Positions 27,001 to 35,200 of a stretch of DNA of 64,000 nt are shown here, one piece after another (position 1 is the first letter of the stretch; each line of letters begins with the position of its first letter). Below the pieces are notes generated by a model. It was not told where the DNA came from, ran no database searches, and was given only the letters and a program-made list of their open reading frames with translations. A program made the translations under genes and the position numbers. The stretch comes from Halothermothrix sp. (GTDB lineage Bacteria; Bacillota; Halanaerobiia; DY22613), in assembly GCA_016841825.1 (NCBI GenBank), contig JAENYK010000001.1, positions 124,001 through 188,000 on the forward strand, read 5' to 3'.

Positions 27001-28171
27001 CCCGTCTCCTGAAACCAGTGTCAAGCACACAACCAACCTGCCAGAGTATTACATGCTGGTCTGTATTGATTTTCCGCCCCCGTAATAATAGGTCGGTCGC
27101 TTCAAAAGTTTGCAGACCAGGGAAAGATGGATCTATGCCAATGTCGGCAAAAAGACTGTCCATCGCTGAGACTGCAGGCAGCATCTCCGCGGTAAAACCT
27201 TCTCTTCTGGCGATTGTAATGGCCCGATGAGAAGGACAGACAAACACTCCCGGATGACCATAAAAGATACCTACTACTTTAAATCCCAACCGAAGATGAT
27301 GCAGTAATATTTCAGACATTTGTACATAAGTATTGTAACGAATTTTGCTATCACTATAGAAGACATATAAGTCCAGTGCATCAGGTCTTAACTGTTGAAT
27401 ATACATCTCTGTAGGAGCATCTGCGACACAATAAAACACCTTATCTGCTGCTTTAAGATGACCGATTGCTTCCATTGTCAGATGACCAAGCTTCAAACCA
27501 GAGCCCAATACGTATAAACTACCATATTTAAGAGCCGATTTGTTTGGAATAATAGGTTTTGCCGGAATCTCGCGTGCCAATCTCTCCCACTCATTGCGTT
27601 CAAGAGTTTCCGGGTGATTGGCTGATAATTGTTTTTCAGCTTTATCATCAGGATTCTCACCTTCTTTGTGGAAGGATTTTATCTGCTGTCCTTTTAAGCC
27701 ATCCAGATTGGGAACTGTACCGAGACCAGATTCTTTGGCTTTAATTAAAATTGGTTTACCTTTAAAATCCATCTCTGGAAATAACAGATAATTATCAGAT
27801 ATAATAATTAATGATTTTCCTGATGGTTTAATAGCCCGTTCGAAAGTAGAATATTTATTGGTTGCCCAGGCATTGCCCAAATAGTTCTCTTTTTCAAACA
27901 CAACTAATCCTTCTTTTGGTAGTAAACGAATCGATTCAACCGTCACCTTGGAACTGAGTTCAGGATAATTCCCATCTTTTTTGGGACCACCATCCGCAGA
28001 AATAACCGTACAATTACCTTCATAATTAGGTTTATCATAAAGCAGCCAATTACCATCATCTACTTTAATAGAAGCAACTTTCTGAGATTTCCCGAACCGT
28101 TTTGTATCATTAGATAGTGAATGTGATGCACCTGCAAAATTAGATTTACTGAATAACGTAATCTTACTCAT
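24095..28171 (-). CDS. Giant protein: crystallin repeats, borosin-like N-methyltransferase, beta repeats, tripeptide-repeat tail (copy 2)
   Basis: A 1358-residue tandem paralogue of the 19545-23642 gene with the same architecture. The methyltransferase, clasp and most beta repeats (about residues 214-1019) are identical in sequence. The crystallin-like N-terminus differs at about twenty positions. The last beta repeat, the hydrophobic segment and the linker (for example RASRQQVQEQ against RATREEVQAQ) also differ. The tail has about 18 Glu-Gln-Gln units against about 13, fewer Glu-Gln-Ala and Val-Glu-Ala units, and ends VEVVEVEIIAI instead of EIIEVEILII. I start at the ATG at 28171 (MSKITLFS), which has GGAGGG eight bases upstream exactly as in copy 1; an upstream in-frame start 11 codons earlier would overlap that site. 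Each gene has its own terminator, so the two are separate transcription units. No protease, transporter or separate precursor peptide gene is adjacent. Confidence 0.8.
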   Translation of the reverse strand: MSKITLFSKSNFAGASHSLSNDTKRFGKSQKVASIKVDDGNWLLYDKPNYEGNCTVISADGGPKKDGNYPELSSKVTVESIRLLPKEGLVVFEKENYLGNAWATNKYSTFERAIKPSGKSLIIISDNYLLFPEMDFKGKPILIKAKESGLGTVPNLDGLKGQQIKSFHKEGENPDDKAEKQLSANHPETLERNEWERLAREIPAKPIIPNKSALKYGSLYVLGSGLKLGHLTMEAIGHLKAADKVFYCVADAPTEMYIQQLRPDALDLYVFYSDSKIRYNTYVQMSEILLHHLRLGFKVVGIFYGHPGVFVCPSHRAITIARREGFTAEMLPAVSAMDSLFADIGIDPSFPGLQTFEATDLLLRGRKINTDQHVILWQVGCVLDTGFRRRGYKNENFHLLLDYLKDIYGPDQEIVHYIGSIFATIKPRIEHFTIAQLYDHENAKKISGISSFYIPPKELRGPNAEIYQKLNLKIPDKPYSPADRTTYRQVEFNALKEFANFKVPPDYRRTVSTPTGQFLIDVSQDVKKLHKYFVNPKDVLSQQKPALSEHVQNRLVAPSSNTLRMLAKPNAEDVAKDFVYQVLQSPTFGDSFHEVISKYGQVEEGEESVNEWIKQQGYATTFEDVLTTYDQVLQESLLPMTGNYKTNFDDAIVTIVGDQTSWKSQIYYNGIYIKKFTYENSVLSWSTGDGNSVNATLQFGWKDPDSKIDPIFTGKMWYTSQSEPASNNVQGECTSAPSTISVWDGLYKTFKNSGGSWVTGDAVLINGTNNTVSLGETEIKNFTYETGKLTWSSDDNSTSGELNFYMKPNDDSTGYTANFSGYIWDKGQSKPADVNYSGSLDTSYLKPWNGYYSTLIKGSDGSYTPGLELIVKAGDTLAQSQIFYGGKTIINFEYRTPILSWKDTDNDTNVQVSFYLNSNTNVTGFSGTINDKGKPVPPQANFYGSIDEKYLSPWSGYYKTTLNKNTGPEVIIQGGEPGQDSIIKVGGVTIKNMAFNNPVLSWTDADNDFNGNITVFTKPNTNIREFSGYYWKKGDKQPADQNWLGEIDIDYLLSWSGNYYTYKNDGSDDWKTGPSFQVVGAENQEDSVIMYNGQQIKEWQFNNPVLSWNDTANQSNATITFYIPKPDPSKDNQTITPSFTGKVWDKGGTEPTNSNYYGTLTPPPPNSNYKTPLIDTIMKYMSYGLTIFFLGDIGWKVWKKFRAWRAGRASRQQVQEQQDEFRNAEQDVVEPREQAQAEQNPGQQDIQGGGEQPVQQQQEQQEQQEQQEQQEQQEQQEQQEQQEQQEQQEQQEQQEQQEQQEQQEQQEQQEQQEQAEQAEQAEQVEQVEAAEAVEAVEAVEAVEVVEAVEVVEVEIIAI
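24098..24430 (-). repeat. Nine-base coding repeat encoding the C-terminal tripeptide-repeat tail (copy 2)
   Basis: Same organisation as the copy 1 tail, but with a longer Glu-Gln-Gln block and a shorter Val-Glu-Ala block. The DNA units CTGTTGTTC, CTGCTGTTC and TTGTTGTTC (plus-strand reading) alternate irregularly, showing unit-level shuffling. Confidence 0.9.
25113..27532. repeat. Direct repeat, copy 2 of a ~2.42-kb identical segment
   Basis: Partner of 20584-23003. First flanking mismatches are at 25112 and 27533. Identity over 2.4 kb beside clearly diverged flanks points to recent gene conversion, though an assembly artefact is not excluded. Confidence 0.85.
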
Positions 28172-28466
28172 TTTTGCCCTCCTTATCAAATTTAACCTTA
28201 TCAAACCACATTTCTAAACTCACTCGTATTGTTCCTTTCATCCCTCCTTTGATTTAATTAAAACAAATATAATCTTGCAATTAGATGTAGCAACTAGTAT
28301 TACAGGTAATCTTCAAATATTGATTTGCTTTTTTTGCTTTGAATGTATCTATTATCTTATTCTACCTTATGCAGCATATTCCTCCTTTGAATATATTTTT
28401 TTTAATATTTTTACATTTTAAAAATAAATTACTTAATAGTAACGCAAAATAATACCAGTATATCAC
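28172..28466. other. Upstream region of copy 2
   Basis: An AT-rich region without a gene of normal size. It shares short blocks with the copy 1 upstream region (28347-28365 matches 23816-23834, and an AGGAGGAATAT block follows in both). In this copy the SD-like block precedes a six-codon frame (MLHKVE, ATG at 28377). No clear -35/-10 pair was found. Confidence 0.55.
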
Positions 28467-28503
28467 AAAAAAAAATTAGTCGGCAGCATAAACTGTCGAC
28501 TAA
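28467..28503 (-). terminator. Terminator of the FabK/nitronate monooxygenase-like gene
   Basis: Stem 28476-28486 with 28493-28503 (one mismatch, six-base loop), followed on the minus strand by nine T (28467-28475). Confidence 0.9.
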
Positions 28504-28615
28504 TGATTATTTAAATTCTTCTAATAAACATCATTCATTAACATCAATCCGATCTCTCTACCAGGAAAACACACTTAACTTGCGGAGAGTATACAATTGT
28601 GCAGGAACAAATATT

Positions 28616-29554
28616 TTATCCTTCAAATTCAATTATTTGCTTAAAAATCTTTCGCACGGACAAGATCTGTTTAATCTTCCAGACGCCTTTTCCAGTAAAA
28701 AAGATTCCTTCCTCTAAATCACCTTTAGAACCATTTATCAGAGCTTCTTTAATACAAAATACTCGGGTACATTGTTTTAGACACTTCTCACAACTGCTAG
28801 GTTTGGGAGCCTGTCCACTTAGTACACGCTCAGACATTTTAGTTCTAATAGCATTAGCCGGATACCCAGTGGAACTCATAATCGTAATCACATCTTCTTT
28901 ATTGGCATTGACACACAACTGTTTAAAGACATCTGATACTTCCGATTCTAAACTGGCCAAAAATCTGGTACCCATCTGAACACCATTGACACCTAACTGA
29001 AACATTTTATTAACATCTTTTGGTTCAATGGCATCTCCGGCAGCAATAACCGGAATATTTAATCGCTCTTTTATCTCCTTAACAATATCCCAACTATCCT
29101 GGTCTGTTCCAAGATGACCGCCTGCATTACCACCTTCAACAATGATCGCAGATGCACCGAGTTTTTCCGAAATTCTGGCCAATTTAAGTGACGAAACGAT
29201 AGGAACAATCGGTATTTTGGCTGCTTTGCCAATAGCAAACATATCCCTGGAAAAACCAGCTCCGGAAACAATCAGATCTATCCCTGCATCAATCGAAGCT
29301 TTGATCGATTCAACAAAGTTAGATGCTGCAAACATCAGATTAACACCAATAATTCCATTGGTCTTCTCTCTGGCTTTTTTAATCTCGGCTTTTAACTCTT
29401 CTATCGACAAACCTGTGCCGCCAATGATACCAATTCCTCCTTCGTTAGCTACCGCACTGGCCAGATTAGCCATCGAAATTCGAATTGCCATACCTCCCTG
29501 GATAATTGGATACACTGGACTTAAATTACCAATCTTTAATTTAGGAAATTTCAT
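28616..29554 (-). CDS. Nitronate monooxygenase / FabK-like FMN enzyme
   Basis: A 312-residue TIM-barrel flavoprotein of the nitronate monooxygenase/enoyl-ACP reductase II family. Motifs in order are YPIIQGGMAIRIS at the N-terminus, GIGVNLMF-type GIIGVNLMF, the phosphate-binding GGNAGGHLGTD (with the His used as base in nitronate monooxygenases), IPVIAAGDAIEP and GVQMGTRFLAS. The C-terminal extension has a Cys cluster (CEKCLKQC, then CIKEAL) that may bind metal. Family members oxidise alkyl nitronates or reduce enoyl-ACP; the sequence alone does not distinguish these. It ends with its own terminator and seems to be monocistronic. It could conceivably supply trans-enoylreduction to the PKS downstream in the window, but nothing shows that directly. 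Confidence 0.85.
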   Translation of the reverse strand: MKFPKLKIGNLSPVYPIIQGGMAIRISMANLASAVANEGGIGIIGGTGLSIEELKAEIKKAREKTNGIIGVNLMFAASNFVESIKASIDAGIDLIVSGAGFSRDMFAIGKAAKIPIVPIVSSLKLARISEKLGASAIIVEGGNAGGHLGTDQDSWDIVKEIKERLNIPVIAAGDAIEPKDVNKMFQLGVNGVQMGTRFLASLESEVSDVFKQLCVNANKEDVITIMSSTGYPANAIRTKMSERVLSGQAPKPSSCEKCLKQCTRVFCIKEALINGSKGDLEEGIFFTGKGVWKIKQILSVRKIFKQIIEFEG

Positions 29555-29873
29555 TATTTTGTCACTCCTTTATAGTTATAATGGTTAATTAGAATTAATG
29601 ACCTGTCTTCATGGTTTTAAATAGTTTTAGAAGTAATGTTTATTGACAAATTAAAAAACCGCATATTCTCAACAGACTTCCTCATAGACCACTTTAGTTA
29701 ATACAATTATAACATATAGTACTGTGTATTGAAAGGTACTTATTAATATTTTTATCATTATATTAAAAGATAGCTTACTATATTCTCCCATGATTCCCAA
29801 ACTAAAGATAAACATATTGCCCTAGTGATTCCATCTTTCTGAATATATGTACAACACCGACTTTTATACACAT
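29555..29873. other. Intergenic region without a recognised gene
   Basis: AT-rich DNA between the FabK-like gene and the methyltransferase terminator. No open frame with a ribosome-binding site and no clear structured RNA was seen. It should contain the promoter of the FabK-like gene. Confidence 0.5.
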
Positions 29874-29912
29874 TAAAACAGAGGAACTTTTCGATAAGAA
29901 AAATTCCTCTGT
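29874..29912 (-). terminator. Terminator of the methyltransferase-ECF operon
   Basis: Nine-bp outer stem ACAGAGGAA/TTCCTCTGT with an inner extension (29878-29912), followed on the minus strand by TTTTAATG. It lies about 50 bases after the methyltransferase stop. Confidence 0.8.
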
Positions 29913-29958
29913 TAATCTTACATTTATTATCTTTATGACTATTGGATAGCGATAACTG

Positions 29959-30546
29959 TTATTTAATAAATTCCACGACATACATCTCTTTGTTATCCAA
30001 CAATCGTCCAATCTGGTATCCCAGGTTTTGCCCCAGTCTCGCCACAACCTCTGCTGTTGGTAGCCGATCTTCCTGCACCTCTTGACCCGCCCTTTGATGA
30101 AGGTTATTGATCGCCTGTCGAGATTGAGAATGGAAAATAACCAATCTTCCATCCTTTTTCAAAGAACTGTGCAACTTTTTCAAAGTTATCTCTTTATCAG
30201 CAAAGTGGGGAAAGACTGAATAACAAATAATTAGTTCATATTCCTCCACAGGTAATAGGTATGTGTTTACATCACCTATGATGAATTCAAGATGCTGATA
30301 GTTTCGATGTTTTTCCTTAGAGACCTTTATCATGTTTTCGGCAAAATCAATAGCTGTAATTCTTGCTTCCGCCCCGTATCTTTCTTTCAAAAATGGAATC
30401 ATCACTCCGGTCCCTGAACCAACATCTAAAATACTCGGACTTGCCCATTCAGGCAGCCAATCCATCACTTTTCTGATCTTATTCTGATTATGATCCACCA
30501 TCTGATCCCATTCTCTAGCTTTACTATTGAAAAACTCTATTGACAT
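29959..30546 (-). CDS. Class I SAM-dependent methyltransferase
   Basis: A 195-residue methyltransferase of the Methyltransf_11/25 type. The SAM-binding motif I is ILDVGSGTGVMIPFL (about residues 39-53); motif II is ITAIDFAENMI; motif IV is LIICYSVFPHF. It starts MSIEFFNSKAREWDQ, a form common to small-molecule methyltransferases encoded next to ECF transporter S components. It follows the S-component gene by about 45 bases in the same direction, so the two are co-transcribed behind the structured leader. The substrate is unknown but is probably the imported vitamin-like compound or a metal-containing derivative. Confidence 0.85.
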   Translation of the reverse strand: MSIEFFNSKAREWDQMVDHNQNKIRKVMDWLPEWASPSILDVGSGTGVMIPFLKERYGAEARITAIDFAENMIKVSKEKHRNYQHLEFIIGDVNTYLLPVEEYELIICYSVFPHFADKEITLKKLHSSLKKDGRLVIFHSQSRQAINNLHQRAGQEVQEDRLPTAEVVARLGQNLGYQIGRLLDNKEMYVVEFIK

Positions 30547-30592
30547 CTAACAAGACCATCTCCTTTCTTGTAATTCCCTTTTCTAACATGCT

Positions 30593-31141
30593 TTACGCTG
30601 AATATCCCGTCCCATCTTCTGACAGATCAAGCCGATTTTTTAAATAATAAATGACTAATGGAATCAGAACTAACTGAACTATAATCCCTGGCAAACCTGT
30701 AGTTATACTACCTGTAATAAAAAACCACGGATTAGCCGGTAAAGTGGTTATTCCAAATAGGTGAACCAGTATCCAGACCACTACACCTGCTCCTATTCGC
30801 CCAGCCAGCATACTAATCACCAGACTAATGTAGATGAAAATTTGTTTTTTGTGACAAAGCCAACCGATTACTAATCCGTAAAGAGCCAACTCTACCACCA
30901 TAATTGGCAGCATGGGAATCATCGGTGGCATCCCTGTAAGCAAACTACTAAGGATAGGAGTTACTATTCCAACTATCATTCCCAATTCTGAACCCAGGAT
31001 TACACCGGCTAAAAAGACAGGAATATGCATGGGAAGAAAGATCTGTCCCCCAGCTCCTACCATGTGAAATCCTATTGGTAGGACCACCCCCAGGGCAATC
31101 AATACACCGGTATAAACCATTTTTTTTGTACCAAATCTCAT
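30593..31141 (-). CDS. ECF transporter S component (substrate unknown)
   Basis: A 182-residue integral membrane protein with about five to six helices. The pattern GVVLPIGFHMVGAGGQIFLPMHIPVFLAGVILG (read in parts) and the Pro-rich LLTGMPPMIPMLPIMVVELALYG resemble S components of energy-coupling-factor vitamin importers. The energising A and T subunits are not encoded nearby, as in group II ECF systems. I place the start at the ATG at 31141 (MRFGTKK) because AAGGAGGT lies seven bases upstream; a longer frame begins 19 codons earlier without a good site. It is preceded by a promoter, a structured leader and an intrinsic terminator, so expression is probably ligand-controlled. It is co-transcribed with a methyltransferase. 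Confidence 0.85.
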   Translation of the reverse strand: MRFGTKKMVYTGVLIALGVVLPIGFHMVGAGGQIFLPMHIPVFLAGVILGSELGMIVGIVTPILSSLLTGMPPMIPMLPIMVVELALYGLVIGWLCHKKQIFIYISLVISMLAGRIGAGVVVWILVHLFGITTLPANPWFFITGSITTGLPGIIVQLVLIPLVIYYLKNRLDLSEDGTGYSA

Positions 31142-31206
31142 TGACACTACCTCCTTGATTTTATTAATTTTCCGACCAATTTTATGTTCATTGGCCAAAA
31201 ATTTAC

Positions 31207-31390
31207 TTTCAAAAAAAATGAAGGTAATGCTATCTTACTAATAGCTTTACCTTCATGGTTGGTCGTATAGCATATTCGATTGTCCAGATTAAACGCAGAC
31301 CAGATACCAAACTAAGTATCCAACATCAATACTTTAATTATTTCGGGAAGAGATTCATCTCTTCAGTTCCACTTTCAGTGGATTATATCT
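31207..31390 (-). promoter_or_regulatory. Structured 5' leader with intrinsic terminator, candidate riboswitch or attenuator
   Basis: After the promoter the RNA forms three consecutive short hairpins: TCCACT/AGTGGA, GAAGAG/CTCTTC and AAGTAT/ATACTT. A region that can pair TGGTC with GACCA follows. It then forms a strong terminator (ATGAAGGTAA paired with TTACCTTCAT, extended by GCTAT/ATAGC, then eight T) about 66 bases before the S-component start. The upstream gene has its own terminator at 31508-31543, so this one is in the ECF leader. I do not recognise a known riboswitch class. Confidence 0.6.
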
Positions 31391-31393
31391 GTC

Positions 31394-31422
31394 ATTATAC
31401 TATAAAAATTAATAAACTTCAA
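31394..31422 (-). promoter_or_regulatory. Sigma-A promoter of the ECF-methyltransferase operon
   Basis: TTGAAG (31417-31422) and TATAAT (31394-31399) on the minus strand with a 17-base spacer. Confidence 0.8.
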
Positions 31423-31507
31423 GGCCATTAACTAAGATAAACTGATAAAAACAATTCTATATGATTATAATTTTTCACTAATATCATTATATGTCAATTA
31501 TACACTA

Positions 31508-31543
31508 AAAATGACCACCGTTACCCTCAACGATGGTCATTTT
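31508..31543 (-). terminator. Terminator of the IreB gene
   Basis: Stem of 15 bp with one mismatch (31508-31522 with 31529-31543), with A-rich and T-rich flanks on the two sides. It lies about 40 bases after the IreB stop and could work in both directions. Confidence 0.8.
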
Positions 31544-31582
31544 AACTTTTTGAAAAATCTTCATATCTGGAGTCCACAAATC

Positions 31583-31855
31583 TCACTCCATATTTTTTTC
31601 CAGATAATTACGAACTAACTCTTCAATCAGTTCGTCTCTTTCCAGACTTCTGATCAAACTCCGGGCATTTTTATAGCTAGTTATATAGGCGGGGTCGCCA
31701 GATAGAATATAACCGACAATCTGATTTATTGGATTATAACCTTTTTCTTTTAATGCTTCAAAAACCTCGGTTAAGATTCGAGCAGCTTTACTAACCTCTT
31801 CGTCTTTTTTTACCCGAAACATCATAGTCTGATCATGCTTGTATTCATTACTCAT
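31583..31855 (-). CDS. IreB-family regulatory phosphoprotein (UPF0297)
   Basis: A 90-residue cytoplasmic protein of the IreB family, with [11 protein letters not shown] near the N-terminus, [23 protein letters not shown] in the centre and [16 protein letters not shown] at the end. In Enterococcus, IreB is a substrate of the Ser/Thr kinase IreK at adjacent N-terminal Thr residues and controls cephalosporin resistance; here only one Thr lies before MMF. The ATG at 31855 has AGGTGG seven bases upstream, so I exclude four upstream codons. The usual alaS/ruvX neighbours are absent, so the gene has been relocated. It has its own terminator. Confidence 0.92.
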   Translation of the reverse strand: MSNEYKHDQTMMFRVKKDEEVSKAARILTEVFEALKEKGYNPINQIVGYILSGDPAYITSYKNARSLIRSLERDELIEELVRNYLEKNME

Positions 31856-32236
31856 AATAAATCCCACCTTTTGAAGTTCTAAAATCTAGTCTCCCTTATT
31901 TAATATTTCGCTATACATTTGTTAAAACCTTTATCTTATCTATCCTAACTAATTATACCATTTATCTTCTGCTTATGCAAAGATAAGTTTTAGACAAAAT
32001 ATTAATCTGACTGAGCTAATATCAATCATTAGAAAAAGTAGCTCATTCAGACTTTTTACTATCATATCTATCATATTCAGGACAGGTACTTAATGTTCAA
32101 GCCCTTTTGATTTCATTTCACTTCAATTCTATCTTCCCCTGTTGCCTGGTAATTATTTATCGTAGGAGCTAAGAATAAACCAGGCCTGAGTTAAGCACAA
32201 TCCAAAGATTAGCAGCTACTTTTCCCCATATGAAAT
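31856..32236. other. Intergenic region with a bidirectional hairpin
   Basis: No gene recognised. A 13-bp stem with one mismatch (32006-32018 with 32039-32051) has a T-rich tract on the plus-strand side and TTAATATTTT on the minus-strand side. It could act as a second terminator behind the PKS operon. The region also contains the IreB promoter. Confidence 0.5.
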
Positions 32237-32275
32237 AAAAATCCCCAGAGACTCAAATTGTCTCTGAGGATTTTT
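32237..32275 (-). terminator. Terminator of the PKS-NRPS operon
   Basis: Stem 32237-32252 with 32260-32275 (one mismatch, seven-base loop), followed on the minus strand by a T-rich tract. It starts eight bases past the stop of the 3922-residue synthase. Confidence 0.9.
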
Positions 32276-32283
32276 GTCATCTC

Positions 32284-35200
32284 CTATTTAATCGAACTTT
32301 TTTCAGTCTGATGAATAATCTGAGCCACCTGGTCAGCCTGATATTGAACAAAATAATGTCCCCCACCAGTTACTACACCTAGTCTGACCAGTTCAGAATA
32401 TCTGCTCCAATCCTGATAATGCTTATCATAACTCTTTGTCAAAGGATCTTTATCCCCAATAATACTGTAAATCGGTGCATGTAATTTTGATAGATGCTGC
32501 ATCTCCAAATGATTGACAAAGTACTCCATAGATTCCCGAACATCATGCCGAAAACTCTGAATGATAAACGCCATCTCTGTTTGACTCAATTCACCACTAA
32601 AAGCCCCTAAACGTTTCAGAAAATCATAGATCTCTCGATCAGAATATTTCTCCCAGGGATCTGTCTCAATCTTTTTGAAGAGTCGTTTTTTAACTGGCAA
32701 AATACCCCCAAGATAGATGGTTCTAATCTCTTGACCCTTCTCTTCTAATCGCCGGGCAATCTCCAGAGTCAATCCACTCCCTACACAATGTCCATAAAGA
32801 ACAAGTGGTGTCTTGATCTGTTGTAAAATCTCCCGAGCAGACTCTTCTGCTATCTCATTAAGTGGTTTTAATTCTTGTTCAAAACCAAAATCATGACCGG
32901 GTAACGAGATAGAGTAAATTGCATATTCATTGGATAACTGACTGAGGGCACTAGCCAATGGTTGATAAACAATCGGATTGCCTCCACCGTAAGGAATACA
33001 GACTATCGAGACTCGCTTATCTTCAGCAGGGATCGTCAATTGATACAAAACCCCCCGTTTAACTGAATCATTTTCTCTGAGGTACTTAGCCAGACTCTCA
33101 ATAGTTGGATGTTGATACATATCTGCCAGAGTGAATTGACCACCCGCTTTTGCTACAATTCGTAAAGCTTTTAATGAGTCTCCTCCCAGATGGAAGATAT
33201 TGTCCCGAACTCCGATCTGTTCAACCTGTAAGACTTCAGTCCAGATATCAATCAGATTAGCTTCAACTTCATTAGTAGCTGCAGCGTATTCCACACCTCG
33301 GCTAACGCTATTGTCTGGATCTGGCAATGCCCGACGATTCACTTTGCCATTAGCCGTTAAAGGCATCTTTTCTAATTTGACAAAATGAGCAGGAATCATG
33401 TATTCAGGTAATTTCTCAGCCAGATAAGCTCTGAGTTCAGGAACTGAGATATCCTGAATAGGAATGATGTATGCACAGAGTTCCCGGTGATAATCCTGGA
33501 TATCTCTGGCTGCTACCACGACTTCCCGAATCTTTTCATGGCTCAATAATCTGGCTTCAATCTCACCGATCTCGATTCTAAAACCTCTCACTTTAACCTG
33601 ATAATCCAGACGCCCAAGGAACTCAATATTCCCATCATCCAACCATTTTGCTAAATCACCTGTTCTATACATCTTCCGACCAGGTATGAATGGATCTTCA
33701 ACAAATTTCTCCCCACTTAACTCAGGTCGATTCAAATATCCTCTGGCCACTCCTACACCAGCAACACATAATTCCCCCGGTACGCCTACTGGTTGAAGAT
33801 GATTGTCCCGATCAAGAATATAGATCTGGACGTTATCAATTGGCTTGCCAATCGGAACCATCTCCTGATAATAATCCACAGGGCAATCAAAATAGGTTAT
33901 ATCTACTGTAGCTTCGGTTGGACCATAGAGATTATGCAGTGTCGTACCGTTAGTAGCATATAATAGCTGGTTAAATCTTTTAATCTGCTGCGAGAATAAC
34001 GCTTCACCACTGACAAATACTCGCTTCAGTGTCGCCAATCGCTTCAGATCAGTCAGATTTTCCAGATATTCCAGAAAGATCTGTAACATCGATGGCACAA
34101 AATGGATAGTAGTAATTCCATATCGCTGAATACTATTAAGTAAAGTTTCAGGTTCTTTCTCACCTTCAGGTTTTAAGAAACAGACCCTGGCTCCTACTAA
34201 AAACCACCAGAAGAGTTCCCAGACCGAGACATCAAAAGTAAACGGAGTCTTTTGTAAGATAATATCTTCATTTGTCAGTTGATATCTATTCTGCATCCAA
34301 TTCAATCTATTAATTACTGAACAGTGTTCGATCATTACCCCTTTGGGGCGGCCAGTGGAACCGGAAGTATAAATTATATATGCCAGATTTTCAGGGCCAG
34401 CAGTTCTCCCAATCCCGACACCTTCTTTAGTATAAATTTCCGGGTCTTCAAGATTAATCATCTCTCCGGCAAATTCGATCTGTTCAAGATAACGCTCCTG
34501 AATCAACAATAACTCTGAATTACTGTCTTCCAAGATGAAACTAATTCTTTCCTCCGGATAATTAGGATCAATCGGCAGGTATGCACCTCCAGCTTTCAGG
34601 ATTGCCATAATCCCAACTAACATCTCCAGTGAACGTTCAACCATTATCGCAACTGGATAATCGGGTTGAACTCCTTTTTCTCTAAGCAGTCGTGCCAGTT
34701 GGTTGGCTCGTAAATCCAACTCCCGATAAGTCATCGTATCATCGGCAAAATAGACTGCAATCTCCCCGGGAGTAATCTGTACCTGTTCTTCAAAGATCTG
34801 CTGTAAAGTCTTTGTTTTCGGAAACTCTCGTTTTGTATCATTAAATCCTTCTAACAGTCGATTTCTCTCTTCACCAGAGAGCATTTCCAGCTCGGAGATT
34901 TGCAGCTCTGGATTATCAACCATCAGCTCTAAGATATTCCGATAATGGTCAAACATTCTCACTATTGTAGACTTCTTGTATAGACTGCTGCTATATTCCA
35001 CATCTAAATAAATTTCAGTCTTAGCTTCAACTGCATTCACTAATAGATCAAACTTAACCATTTTATTTTTGAAGGAATAGGGGACAAATTCTAAATCATC
35101 AATTACTATTCCCTGTTTACCTGAATCAAAATTGTGCATAGCAAATGCTGTATCAAATAATGGATTACGACTCAGATCCCTTTCCAGGTCAAGTTTCTCA

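Noticed and set aside
28616-29554. Trans-acting enoylreductase (PfaD/PksE type) belonging to the PKS cluster
   Set aside because: It is a separate unit with its own terminator, separated from the PKS by unrelated genes, and resembles general nitronate monooxygenases.
31207-31390. T-box, TPP, purine or cobalamin riboswitch upstream of the ECF gene
   Set aside because: None of the class-defining conserved stretches could be found by reading, so it is reported only as an unclassified leader.
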